DNA of 64,000 nucleotides, from contig CANTUZ010000027.1 of assembly GCA_947846985.1 (NCBI GenBank), forward strand, positions 2,973,535 through 3,037,534. Direction: 5' to 3'. The notes under the pieces are model-generated. The model was not told the DNA's origin and ran no database searches. It saw only the letters and a list, made by a program, of their open reading frames with translations. The translations under genes and the position numbers were made by a program. The DNA is from Fratercula arctica (Eukaryota; Chordata; Aves; Charadriiformes; Alcidae). Of the stretch, positions 24,131 through 34,089 are shown piece after piece (within the stretch, counting starts at the first letter, position 1; each line of letters opens with the position of its first letter).

Positions 24131-25318
24131 GCAGAGGTTGCTGGGGGCCATGGAGGTTTCAGAGGTGCTGGTGGGTGCTGTGACTGCAGAGGTGCTGGAG
24201 GACGTGCTGACCACAGGGGTGCTGGTGGGCGTTGAGGTTTCAGAGGTGCTGGTGGGTGTTGAGGTTTCAGAGGTGCTGGTGGGCGTGGTTCCTATAGAAG
24301 TGAAGGTCTTTGTGGAGGTTGCACCAGTGCCGGCTGCTGTGGACATTTCCGTGGTCATTGAGGAGGTGGATATTTCAGAGGCGCTGGTGGTCATGGTGAC
24401 CATAGAGGTGCTGGTGGACATACCGGGTGTTGAAGTGACACTGGATGTAGTAACTCTAGAGGTGCTGATGGTGGTGGGGATTTCAGAGGTTCTGGTGACC
24501 ATGGAGGATTCAGAGGTGCTGGTGGGCGTTGAGGTTTCAGAGGTGCTGGTGGGCTTGGTGTCAGTAGAGGTGCTGATGGACACGGTGGAAGGCAAGGAGC
24601 TTGTCCTCATGGCTGTAGTCGAGGTGCTGCTGGTCATGGTGGAAGGAAAGGAGGTTGTTCCCATGGCTGTTGTAGAGCTGCTGGTGACCGTAGAGGTCTC
24701 AGCGGGGCTGGTGTGTGTGATGACCACAGAGGTGCTGGTGGGTGCGGTGTCAGTAGAGGTGCTGGTGGACACGGTGGAAGGCAAGGAGCTTGTACTCATG
24801 GCTGTTGTAGAGGTGCTCGTGTCTGTGGAGGTTTCAGTGGTGCTGGTGGGCATGGTGACCATAGAGGTGCTACTGGGCATTGAGATTTCAGAGGTGCTGG
24901 TGACCGTGGAGGTTTCAGAGGTGCTGGTGGGCGTGGTTCCTATAGAAGTGAAGGTGGCTGTGGAGGTTCCACCAGTGCTGGCTGCTGTGGACATTTCCGA
25001 GGTCATTGAGGAGGTGGATATTTCTGAGGAGCTGGTGGGTGTGGTGACCACAGAGGTGCTACTGGGCGTTGAGGTTTCAGAGGTGCTGGTGGGCGTGGTT
25101 CCTATAGAAGTGAAGGTGGCTGTGGAGGTTCCACCAGTGCTGGCTGCTGTGGACATTTCCGAGGTCATTGAGGAGGTGGATATTTCTGAGGAGCTGGTGG
25201 GTGTGGTGACCACAGAGGTGCTACTGGGCGTTGAGGTTTCAGAGGTGCTGGTGGGCGTGGTTCCTATAGAAGTGAAGGTGTTTGTGGGCGTTCCACCAGT
25301 GCTCGCTACTGTGGACAT
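24131..25318 (-). CDS. Mucin-like Ser/Thr-rich repeat, open segment
   Basis: A continuous minus-strand Ser/Thr-rich frame of the same 27-bp unit type. It is limited on the right by an extra T near 25321 (ATTTCCTGAGG where other copies have ATTTCCGAGG) and on the left by the disturbed zone ending near 24130. The phase differs from that of 1-20280, as expected after an odd number of net indels. It contains STPTSTSETS and TSEISTSSMT motifs identical to neighbouring blocks. Treated as part of the same domain interrupted by sequence errors. Confidence 0.5.
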
Positions 25319-28300
25319 TTCCTGAGGTCATTAAGGAGGTGGATATTTCTGAGGAGCTGGTGGTCATGGTGACCATAGAGGTGCTGGTGGTCTTGGTGGA
25401 TGGAGAAATGCTTGTTCCCATGGTTGTTGTAGAGGTGCTCGTGTCTGTGGAGGTTTCAGCGCTGCTGGTGTGTGTGGTGACCACAGAGGTGCTGGTGGGC
25501 GTTGAGGTTTCAGAGGTGCTGGTGGGTGTGGTGTCTGTAGAAGTGCTGGTGGACATGGTGGAAGGAAAGGAGGTTGTTCCCATGGCTGTTGTAGAGGTGC
25601 TCGTGTCTGTGGCGGTTTCAGCGCTGCTGGTGTGTGTGGTGACCACAGAGGTGCTGGTGGGCGTTGAGGTTTCAGAGGTGCTGGTGGGCTTGGTGTCAGT
25701 AGAGGTGCTGATGGACACGGTGGAAGGCAAGGAGCTTGTCCTCATGGCTGTAGTAGAGGTGCTGGTGGTCATGGTGGAAGGAAAGGAGGTTGCTCCCATG
25801 GCTGTTGTAGAGCTGCTGGTGACCGTAGAGGTCTCAGCGGGGCTGGTGTGTGTGATGACCACAGAGGTGCTGGTGGGTGCGGTGTCAGTAGAGGTGCTGG
25901 TGGACATGGTGGAAGGCAAGGAGCTTGTACTCATGGCTGTTGTAGAGGTGCTCGTGTCTGTGGAGGTTTCAGTGGTGCTGGTGGGCATGGTGACCATAGA
26001 GGTGCTACTGGGCATTGAGATTTCAGAGGTGCTGGTGACCGTGGAGGTTTCAGAGGTGCTGGTGGGCATGGTTCCTCTAGAAGTGAAGGTGGCTGTGGAG
26101 GTTCCACCAGTGCTGGCTGCTGTGGACATTTCCGAGGTCATTGAGGAGGTGGATATTTCTGAGGAGCTGGTGGGTGTGGTGACCACAGAGGTGCTACTGG
26201 GCGTTGAGGTTTCAGAGGTGCTGGTGGGCGTGGTTCCTATAGAAGTGAAGGTGGCTGTGGAGGTTCCACCAGTGCTGGCTGCTGTGGACATTTCCGAGGT
26301 CATTGAGGAGGTGGATATTTCTGAGGAGCTGGTGGGTGTGGTGACCACAGAGGTGCTACTGGGCGTTGAGGTTTCAGAGGTGCTGGTGGGCGTGGTTCCT
26401 ATAGAAGTGAAGGTGTTTGTGGGCGTTCCACCAGTGCTCGCTACTGTGGACATTTCCGAGGTCATTAAGGAGGTGGATATTTCTGAGGAGCTGGTGGTCA
26501 TGGTGACCATAGAGGTGCTGGTGGTCTTGGTGGATGGAGAAATGCTTGTTCCCATGGTTGTTGTAGAGGTGCTCGTGTCTGTGGAGGTTTCAGCGCTGCT
26601 GGTGTGTGTGCTGACCACAGAGGTGCTGGTGGGCGTTGAGGTTTCAGAGGTGCTGGTGGGTGTGGTGTCTGTAGAAGTGCTGGTGGACATGGTGGAAGGA
26701 AAGGAGGTTGTTCCCATGGCTGTTGTAGAGGTGCTCGTGTCTGTGGCGGTTTCAGCGCTGCTGGTGTGTGTGGTGACCACAGAGGTGCTGGTGGGCGTTG
26801 AGGTTTCAGAGGTGCTGGTGGGCTTGGTGTCAGTAGAGGTGCTGATGGATACGGTGGAAGGCAAGGAGCTTGTCCTCATGGCTGTAGTAGAGGTGCTGGT
26901 GGACATGGTGGAAGGAAAGGAGGTTGCTCCCATGGCTGTTGTAGAGCTGCTGGTGACCGTAGAGGTCTCAGCGGGGCTGGTGTGTGTGATGACCACAGAG
27001 GTGCTGGTGGGTGCGGTGTCAGTAGAGGTGCTGGTGGACATGGTGGAAGGCAAGGAGCTTGTACTCATGGCTGTTGTAGAGGTGCTCGTGTCTGTGGAGG
27101 TTTCAGTGGTGCTGGTGGGCATGGTGACCATAGAGGTGCTACTGGGCATTGAGATTTCAGAGGTGCTGGTGACCGTGGAGGTTTCAGAGGTGCTGGTGGG
27201 CGTGGTTCCTATAGAAGTGAAGGTTGCTGTGGAGGTTCCACCAGTGCCGGCTGCTGTGGACATTTCCGAGGTCATTGAGGAGGTGGATATTTCTGAGGAG
27301 CTGGTGGGTGTGGTGACCATAGAGGTGCTAGTGGGCATTGAGGTTTCAGAGGTGCTGGTGGGCGTGGTTCCTATAGAAGTGAAGGTGTTTGTGGGCGTTC
27401 CACCAGTGCTCGCTACTGTGGACATTTCCGAGGTCATTAAGGAGGTGGATATTTCTGAGGAGCTGGTGGTCATGGTGACCATAGAGGTGCTGGTGGTCTT
27501 GGTGGATGGAGAAATGCTTGTTCCCATGGTTGTTGTAGAGGTGCTCGTGTCTGTGGAGGTTTCAGCGCTGCTGGTGTGTGTGCTGACCACAGAGGTGCTG
27601 GTGGGCGTTGAGGTTTCAGAGGTGCTGGTGGGTTTGGTGTCAGTAGAGGTGCTGATGGACACGGTGGAAGGCAAGGAGCTTGTCCTCATGGCTGTAGTCG
27701 AGGTGCTGCTGGTCATGGTGGAAGGAAAGGAGGTTGTTCCCATGGCTGTTGTAGAGCTGCTGGTGACTGTAGAGGTCTCAGCGGGGCTGGTGTGTGTGAC
27801 GACCACAGAGGTGCTGGTGGGCGTTGAGGTTTCAGAGGTGCTGGTGGGCGTTGTGACCGCAGAGGTGCTGGGGGCCATGGAGGTTTCAGAGGTGCTGGTG
27901 GGTGCTGTGACTGCAGAGGTGCTGGAGGACGTGCTGACCATAGGGGTGCTGGTGGGCGTTGAGGTTTCAGAGGTGCTGGTGGGTGTTGAGGTTTCAGAGG
28001 TGCTGGTGGGCGTGGTTCCTATAGAAGTGAAGGTCTTTGTGGAGGTTGCACCAGTGCTGGCTGCTGTGGACATTTCCGAGGTCATTGAGGAGGTGGATAT
28101 TTCTGAGGAGCTGGTGGGTGTGGTGACCACAGAGGTGCTACTGGGCGTTGAGGTTTCAGAGGTGCTGGTGGGCGTGGTTCCTATAGAAGTGAAGGTGTTT
28201 GTGGGCGTTCCACCAGTGCTCGCTACTGTGGACATTTCCGAGGTCATTAAGGAGGTGGATATTTCTGAGGAGCTGGTGGTCATGGTGACCATAGAGGTGC

Positions 28301-28472
28301 TGGTGGTCTTGGTGGATGGAGAAATGCTTGTTCCCATGGTTGTTGTAGAGGTGCTCGTGTCTGTGGAGGTTTCAGCGCTGCTGGTGTGTGTGGTGACCAC
28401 AGAGGTGCTGGTGGGCGTTGAGGTTTCAGAGGTGCTGGTGGGTGTGGTGTCAGTAGAGGTGCTGATGGACAC
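25239..28472 (-). CDS. Mucin-like Ser/Thr-rich repeat, open segment of 1,077 codons
   Basis: A 3.2-kb uninterrupted minus-strand frame of Ser/Thr-rich repeats, overlapping the previous piece across the frameshift at about 25321. The right limit is a lesion near 28482, where GGTGGAAGGAGGTCATGG replaces the longer GGTGGAAGGCAAGGAGCTTG block, a loss of about 11 bp that shifts the frame. Repeats include TMGTSISPSTKTTST and TVASTGGTPTNTFTS. The first Met is an ordinary repeat Met, not a credible translation start. Same domain as 1-20280. Confidence 0.55.
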   Translation of the reverse strand: MSISTSTDTTPTSTSETSTPTSTSVVTTHTSSAETSTDTSTSTTTMGTSISPSTKTTSTSMVTMTTSSSEISTSLMTSEMSTVASTGGTPTNTFTSIGTTPTSTSETSTPSSTSVVTTPTSSSEISTSSMTSEMSTAASTGATSTKTFTSIGTTPTSTSETSTPTSTSETSTPTSTPMVSTSSSTSAVTAPTSTSETSMAPSTSAVTTPTSTSETSTPTSTSVVVTHTSPAETSTVTSSSTTAMGTTSFPSTMTSSTSTTAMRTSSLPSTVSISTSTDTKPTSTSETSTPTSTSVVSTHTSSAETSTDTSTSTTTMGTSISPSTKTTSTSMVTMTTSSSEISTSLMTSEMSTVASTGGTPTNTFTSIGTTPTSTSETSMPTSTSMVTTPTSSSEISTSSMTSEMSTAAGTGGTSTATFTSIGTTPTSTSETSTVTSTSEISMPSSTSMVTMPTSTTETSTDTSTSTTAMSTSSLPSTMSTSTSTDTAPTSTSVVITHTSPAETSTVTSSSTTAMGATSFPSTMSTSTSTTAMRTSSLPSTVSISTSTDTKPTSTSETSTPTSTSVVTTHTSSAETATDTSTSTTAMGTTSFPSTMSTSTSTDTTPTSTSETSTPTSTSVVSTHTSSAETSTDTSTSTTTMGTSISPSTKTTSTSMVTMTTSSSEISTSLMTSEMSTVASTGGTPTNTFTSIGTTPTSTSETSTPSSTSVVTTPTSSSEISTSSMTSEMSTAASTGGTSTATFTSIGTTPTSTSETSTPSSTSVVTTPTSSSEISTSSMTSEMSTAASTGGTSTATFTSRGTMPTSTSETSTVTSTSEISMPSSTSMVTMPTSTTETSTDTSTSTTAMSTSSLPSTMSTSTSTDTAPTSTSVVITHTSPAETSTVTSSSTTAMGATSFPSTMTTSTSTTAMRTSSLPSTVSISTSTDTKPTSTSETSTPTSTSVVTTHTSSAETATDTSTSTTAMGTTSFPSTMSTSTSTDTTPTSTSETSTPTSTSVVTTHTSSAETSTDTSTSTTTMGTSISPSTKTTSTSMVTMTTSSSEISTSLMTSGNVHSSEHWWNAHKHLHFYRNHAHQHL

Positions 28473-28954
28473 GGTGGAAGGAGGTCATGGCTGTAGTCGA
28501 GGTGCTGCTGGTCATGGTGGAAGGAAAGGAGGTTGTTCCCATGGCTGTTGTAGAGCTGCTGGTGACTGTAGAGTTCTCAGCGGGGCTGGTGTGTGTGACG
28601 ACCACAGAGGTGCTGGTGGGCGTTGAGGTTTCAGAGGTGCTGGTGGGCGTTGTGACTGCAGAGGTGCTAGGGGCCATGGAGGTTTCAGAGGTGCTGGTGG
28701 GTGCTGTGACTGCAGAGGTGCTGGAGGACGTGCTGACCATAGGGGTGCTGGTGGGCGTTGAGGTTTCAGAGGTGCTGGTGACCGTGGAGGTTTCAGAGGT
28801 GCTGGTGGGCATGGTTCCTCTAGAAGTGAAGGTGGCTGTGGAGGTTCCACCAGTGCTGGCTGCTGTGGACATTTCCGAGGTCATTGAGGAGGTGGATATT
28901 TCTGAGGAGCTGGTGGGTGTGGTGACCACAGAGGTGCTACTGGGCGTTGAGGTT

Positions 28955-30266
28955 TCAGAGGTGCTGGTGGGGCGTGGTTCCTATAGAAGTGAAGGTGTTT
29001 GTGGGCGTTCCACCAGTGCTCGCTACTGTGGGCATTTCCGAGGTCATTAAGGAGGTGGATATTTCTGAGGAGCTGGTGGTCATGGTGACCATAGAGGTGC
29101 TGGTGGTCTTGGTGGATGGAGAAATGCTTGTTCCCATGGTTGTTGTAGAGGTGCTCGTGTCTGTGGAGGTTTCAGCGCTGCTGGTGTGTGTGGTGACCAC
29201 AGAGGTGCTGGTGGGCATTGAGGTTTCAGAGGTGCTGGTGGGTTTGGTGTCAGTAGAGGTGCTGATGGACACGGTGGAAGGCAAGGAGCTTGTCCTCATG
29301 GCTGTAGTTGAGGTGCTGCTGGTCATGGTGGAAGGAAAGGAGGTTGTTCCCATGGCTGTTGTAGAGCTGCTGGTGACCGTAGAGGTCTCAGCGGGGCTGG
29401 TGTGTGTGATGACCACAGAGGTGCTCGTGTCTGTGGAGGTTTCAGAGGTGCTGGTGGGCGTGGTTCCTATAGAAGTGAAGGTGGCTGTGGAGGTTCCACC
29501 AGTGCCGGCTGCTGTCATTGAGGAGGTGGATATTTCTGAGGAGCTGGTGGGTGTGGTGACCACAGAGGTGCTACTGGGCGTTGAGGTTTCAGAGGTGCTG
29601 GTGGGCGTGGTTCCTATAGAAGTGAAGGTGTTTGTGGGCGTTCCACCAGTGCTCGCTACTGTGGACATTTCCGAGGTCATTAAGGAGGTGGATATTTCTG
29701 AGGAGCTGGTGGTCATGGTGACCATAGAGGTGCTGGTGGTCATGGTGGATGGAGAAATGCTTGTTGCCATGGTTGTTGTAGAGGTGCTCGTTTCAGTGGG
29801 GCTGGTGTGTGTGGTGACCATAGAGGTGCTGGTGGGCGTTGAGGTTTCAGAGGTGCTGGTGGGCGTTGAGATTTCAGAGGTGCTGGTGGGCGTTGAGGTT
29901 TCAGACGTGCTGGTTACTATGGAGGTGTTAGAGGTCCTGGTGGGCGTGGTGGCTGTTGAAGTGGTGGTGGACGTAGTGACCGTAGAGATGATGGTGGGCG
30001 GAGAGACTTCAGTGGTGCTGGAGGGCATGATCTCTGTAAAGGTAGTGGTGAGCATCGTGGTTATGGAGATGCCGGTGGTCTTAGCGGTTGTTGCGGAGCA
30101 GCTGGATGATATGGTGGGCACAGAGCTGCTGGTGCTTGAACCTTCGTCGGAGTCTGTGGAGAGAGCAGAGGTTCTGGTGTCTGCTGTTCGTGCAGTGGTG
30201 GTAACAGCTCGGGGGGGGTCAGTGGGGTGGATGGTTGTGTGGGTGTCGGAGGGGTTTGCAGACAAT
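28955..30266 (-). CDS. Mucin-like gene, N-terminal flank of the PTS domain, partial at the gap
   Basis: The last open piece before the assembly gap. The 5' part (about 29930-30266) is non-repetitive: it begins SANPSDTHTTIHPTD, continues with TSALSTDSDEGSSTSSS and holds the only Cys I noticed in the main array (SSSCSATTAK, near 30100). It then passes into TSTSETSTPTSTS repeats. If the minus strand is coding, this is the boundary between a unique upstream region and the PTS repeat. No start codon, signal peptide or splice site can be assigned because the sequence runs into N. An extra G near 28968 separates it from the piece to its left. Confidence 0.5.
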
Positions 30267-30466
30267 NNNNNNNNNNNNNNNNNNNNNNNNNNNNNNNNNN
30301 NNNNNNNNNNNNNNNNNNNNNNNNNNNNNNNNNNNNNNNNNNNNNNNNNNNNNNNNNNNNNNNNNNNNNNNNNNNNNNNNNNNNNNNNNNNNNNNNNNNN
30401 NNNNNNNNNNNNNNNNNNNNNNNNNNNNNNNNNNNNNNNNNNNNNNNNNNNNNNNNNNNNNNNNNN
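30267..30466. other. Assembly gap, 200 N
   Basis: Exactly 200 undetermined bases. A round number of this kind is standard scaffold padding of unknown true length. Repeat type, base composition and gene content change completely across it, so the two sides should be treated as separate contigs. Confidence 0.98.
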
Positions 30467-30845
30467 CTCATTTTCCTAAATTAGGCCTCGTAATTCCGTC
30501 TGTTAGGCCTTAAAATGAAACACAGTCCCCAACCGCCCTAAACTAAGGCTAATAATTACCCCTTTTAGGGCTAATAATTAAATTTAGGGCTGATAATTAA
30601 GACTATTAGGGCTACTAATTAAGTCTGTTAGTGCTTATAATTAAATCTATTCCCCCACCGCCCACAATGGGGGCTCCTAATTAAATTTATTAGGGCTCAT
30701 AATTAAATTTACCCCCCCCCGTGCCTCCTAAATTATGGCTAATAATGAGGTCATTAGGGCTAATAATTAAGTGTATTAGGGCTAATAAATAAATTTCTCC
30801 CCCAAGGCCTCCTAATTAAGGCTAATAATTAAGTTCGTTAGGGCC
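30467..30845. repeat. AT-rich minisatellite, AGGGCTAATAATTAA type
   Basis: Roughly 22-bp units close to AGGGCTAATAATTAAGTCTATT repeat here, interrupted by short C-runs (CCCCCACC, ACCCCCCCCCC). It is much more AT-rich than the rest of the window. TTAGGG occurs within units but never as consecutive hexamers, so it is not telomere DNA. No gene is seen. Confidence 0.8.
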
Positions 30846-30889
30846 AGGGTCTGGTACCCAGCAGAGATCCGGTCTCGGGGCATCGGGAG

Positions 30890-32060
30890 GATGCTGGGAT
30901 TGATGGCGGTTTGGGGCAAATCATCGCGATTTGGGGCAAAACCGGTCAAGTTTCGGGGCAAACGGTCGAAGTTTGGGGCAAAAAGGGTCGAAACTTGGGG
31001 GAAATGGTGGATTTTGGGGGCAAAACTAGTCAAGGTTTGGGACAAATGGTTGAGATTTAGGCCAAAACCAGTTAAGGTTTGGGGAAAATGGTGGATTTTG
31101 GGGGCAAAACCAGTCAAAGTTTGGTGCAAACAATCGAGATTTAGGCTAAAACCAGTTAAGGTTTGGGGAAAATGGTGGATTTTTGAGGCAAAACCAGTCA
31201 AAGTTTGGTGCAAACAATCGAGATTTAGGCCAAAAGCAGTCCAGGTTTGGGGCAAATGGTGGGTTTTTGGGGCAAATGGTGGATTTTTGGGGCAAAAACC
31301 AGTCAAAGTTTGGGACAAATGGTTGAGATTTAGGCCAAAACCAGTCAAGGGCAAAAACTGGTTGAGATTTTGGGCAAAAATGGTCAAAGTTTGGGGCAAA
31401 CAGTCGAGTTCTAGGCCACAAGCAGTCAAGGTTTGAGGCAAAAATGGTCGAGAATTGGGGCAAAAATGGTGGAATTTGGGGGCAAGAATGGTCGAACTTT
31501 GGGGCAAGAATGAAGTTTGGGGCAAAAGCGGTTGCGATTTGATGGGATTGGTTGAGGTTTGGGCCAAAACCAGTCAAGGTTTGGGGCAAATGGACGAGGT
31601 TTGGGGCAAAACCAGTTGAGGTGTGGGGAGAATGGTGGAATTTTGAGGCAAAACCACTCGAGATTTGGTGCAAAGAGTCGAGGTCTGGGGCAAAAGCGAT
31701 GGAGATGAGAGTAAAATGGTGGAGGTTTGGGGCACAAGGGATTGAGGTTTGGTGCCAATCATTTGAGATTTAGGGAGAAAATGGTCAGGATTTGGCACAA
31801 ATGGTCAAGGTTTGGGACAAATGGTCAAGAGTTGGGGCAAACCATGGAGGTCTGGGGCAAAACCGGTCGGGGTTTGATGCAAAGGGTTGAGGTTTGGGGT
31901 GCTGGGGGGTCTGTGGGACACAGGAGGGCTCTGGGCTCTGTGTCGGGTTCCGCATCTCGGAGCAAAGGGATTTGGGGCTCAAAAAGAGTCGAGGGTTTGG
32001 GGCCCAGGTGGCCTAGAGTTTGGGGCAAAGAGTGAAGGTTTGGGCCCAAAGAGGTCAAGG
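30890..32060. repeat. 21-bp G-rich minisatellite spacer
   Basis: Degenerate tandem units of 20-23 bp close to AAATGGTCAAGGTTTGGGGCA fill this stretch. Apparent frames on either strand ([14 protein letters not shown] or KVWGKWWR-like) are products of the 7-codon period and are not genes. This is the first of the spacers that separate the V segments. Confidence 0.85.
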
Positions 32061-32066
32061 GTTGTC

Positions 32067-32130
32067 CCCAGTCCATGCTGGAGCTGCTGGAGGTGGAGCC
32101 CGAGCCCCTGCAGAGGAGGGTGAGGGCAAG
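32067..32130 (-). pseudogene. IGHV relic: end of FR1 plus CDR1 only
   Basis: On the minus strand this reads LALTLLCRGSGSTSSSSSMD followed by WG. It aligns with the FR1-to-FR2 part [14 protein letters not shown]..MxW of the complete V segments, including the first conserved Cys and Trp. Homology stops on both sides, so FR2-FR3 are missing. The same relic recurs three more times in the window, each about 200 bp downstream of a V segment. Confidence 0.65.
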
Positions 32131-32264
32131 GATTTGGGCCAAAAGCCAGGGCTTTGGGGTCGCTAAAGGGTTTTGTGGTTGGTGCAAGGGCCCAGCCGGG
32201 CTCCAGGCCCTGGGTCTTTGTGCAAGGATCTGAGGAAGACGCCGGGATGTGGGGACACGGTGCC

Positions 32265-32875
32265 GGGGTTGGTGCCACCACCATAACCAGCACCACCACC
32301 AGCAGCTTTGGCGCAGTAGTAGGTGGCCGTGTCGTCGTCCCTGAGGCTGTTCATCTGCAGCGTGACCGTGCTCTGGGAGTTGTCCCTGGAGATGGTGAAG
32401 CGCCCCTGGACCGACGGCACGTAGTAGGTGTCACCATCGTTGTCAATACTCGCGACGAACTCGAGCCCCTTCCCGGGCGCCTGTCGCACCCAGCTCATGC
32501 CGGAGCTGCTGGAGGAGACCCCTCCCCAAATCATTCCTCCTCTCTCTCTCCAGGCCGGTCACGGGGATTTGGGCCCCGCGCAGGGTTTGGGTTGCCGGGA
32601 TGGAGCCGGCAGGGGCAGGGATGGGGTCTCGGGAGCGGGGAGGAGATTCGGGGACTGAGCGCGGGGCTGGGCCCGGGCCGGGGTCTGTGCGTGGGGCAGG
32701 GGTTTGGGGTCAGTGGAAGGGTTTTGGGCACACGCTGGGGTTTGGGGACAGGGCGCAGGGATGTCGGGACACGCTGCCCAGCTGGGTCCTACCTGGGAGG
32801 GCAGCGACGAGGAGGAGAAATGGGGGAGGAGGAGGAGGAGGAGGAGGAGGAAGGGGGAGGGGGCTGATCCGCCAT
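32265..32875 (-). pseudogene. IGHV: IGHV segment 1, FR1-less, with displaced poly-Leu leader
   Basis: Heavy-chain V-like exon starting at [18 protein letters not shown] (32534): FR2 ([14 protein letters not shown]), CDR2 ([10 protein letters not shown]), FR3 ([10 protein letters not shown] ... DDDTATYYC) and a fused tail [16 protein letters not shown] are intact, but FR1 with its first Cys is replaced by unrelated sequence. A leader-like exon with a TCC/CTC run lies upstream (32793-32875, donor CCCAG/GTAGG); it carries an insertion (83 nt) and is not in frame. No recombination signal follows the D-like tail. It cannot encode a folded V domain, but CDR2, FR3 and the tail could serve as gene-conversion donors. 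Confidence 0.85.
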
Positions 32876-32879
32876 GGGT

Positions 32880-33180
32880 CCTGCTGGGGGGCACGGGGGG
32901 TTCTGTCTGTCCCGGGGGGCTGGCATTGGTCAGGGGGATGGTGACACCAAAGGAGGGTTCCAGGGGCTGCGCTGGCAGCAAAGGGTTGGGGTCCAGGACA
33001 TGGGTCGGGACTTGCCACCGGGGTCCGGGATGGGTGGAGGGTCCTTGGTTGGGAGCAAAGGTCTGGGATGGGGGGGAGGGTTGGGGGAGATGCCGGGATT
33101 TGGGGACACGGGACAGAGGTTTCGGCTCAGGGCAGGGGTCCGTGATGGGCTTTGGGGCGAATGGAGGGGATATTTGGGGC
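32880..33180. other. Non-minisatellite 5' flank of IGHV segment 1
   Basis: GC-rich single-copy-like sequence upstream of the leader, nearly identical at 52470-52770 (segment 15) and 61345-61640 (segment 22). It would hold the V promoter if one existed. I see no TATA box or exact ATGCAAAT octamer in either orientation. Confidence 0.5.
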
Positions 33181-33590
33181 AAATAAGGGCGGATAATTGA
33201 GGCAAAAGCTGTCAAGTTTACATCAAAAATGGTCAGCTTTGGGGCAAATGGTCAAGGTTTGGGGCAAGAGCGGTCGAGAGATTGGCCAAAACCATTGAAG
33301 GTTTGGGGCAAGAACGGGGGAGGTTTGGGGCACAAATGGTCGAGGTTTAGTACGAATCATTTGAGACTTGGGGAGAAAATGGTAAAGATTTAGCACATAT
33401 GGTCAAGGTTTGGGGCAAATGGTCAAGAGTTGGGGCAAACCATGGAGGTCTGGGGCAAAACCAGTCAGGGTTTGATGCAAAGGATTGAGATTTGGGGCAA
33501 AAGTGGTGGAGGTTTGGGGCACGTGGTTCAGATTTGGGCCAATAATGGTCAATTTCAGGACACAGTGCAGGGATTCTGGGACACGGTGCC
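33181..33590. repeat. 21-bp minisatellite spacer
   Basis: Degenerate TTTGGGGCAAA units between segment 2 and the 5' flank of segment 1. No gene seen. Confidence 0.8.
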
Positions 33591-33934
33591 GGGGTTGGTG
33601 CCACCACCATAACCACAACCACCACCAGCACTTTTGGCGCAGTAGTAGGTGGCCGTGTCATCGTCCCTGAGGCTGTTCATCTGCAGCGTGACCGTGCTCT
33701 GGGAGTTGTCCCTGGAGATGGTGAAGCGCCCCTGGACCGACGGCGCGTAGTAGGTGCCACCATCGTTGTCAATACCCGCGACCCACTCGAGCCCCTTCCC
33801 GGGCGCCTGTCGCACCCATCCCATGCCTTTGCTGCTGAAGGAGAAGCCGGAGGCCTTGCAGCGGAGGGTGAGGGACCCCCCGGGTGTCTGGAGGCCCCCC
33901 CCGGACTCCACCAGCTGCACGGCCGCCATCAGCC
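33591..33934 (-). pseudogene. IGHV: IGHV segment 2, full V exon, no leader
   Basis: Complete V exon on the minus strand. A splice acceptor (CCCAG/GGCTGATGG) precedes [21 protein letters not shown]1 Cys, FR2 Trp and the DDDTATYYC Cys are all present. CDR1 region is SSKGMG and CDR2 region [10 protein letters not shown]. The V runs straight into [16 protein letters not shown], a D-like tail. The 5' flank (rc of 33940-34060) has no ATG-initiated hydrophobic leader, and no 23-bp-spacer RSS follows, so it cannot be expressed by itself. It is suited to being a conversion donor. Confidence 0.9.
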
Positions 33935-34089
33935 CTGGGCAGGGGGCAGAAGGGGAGACCCCCCAGCTCCCCCTGCTCCTGGCTCCAGGCTGGTTCCAAC
34001 CTCGGCGGAGAAAATCTGGGGTCCGGGGGGGGGGGGGGGGGGGCGGAATCTGGGACTTGGAAGGGGTCTGGGCTCTGGGGAGGGGCCAG

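Noticed and set aside
30540..30840. TTAGGG motifs as telomeric or interstitial telomere repeat
   Set aside because: TTAGGG is never present as consecutive hexamers; it is part of a 22-bp AT-rich unit.
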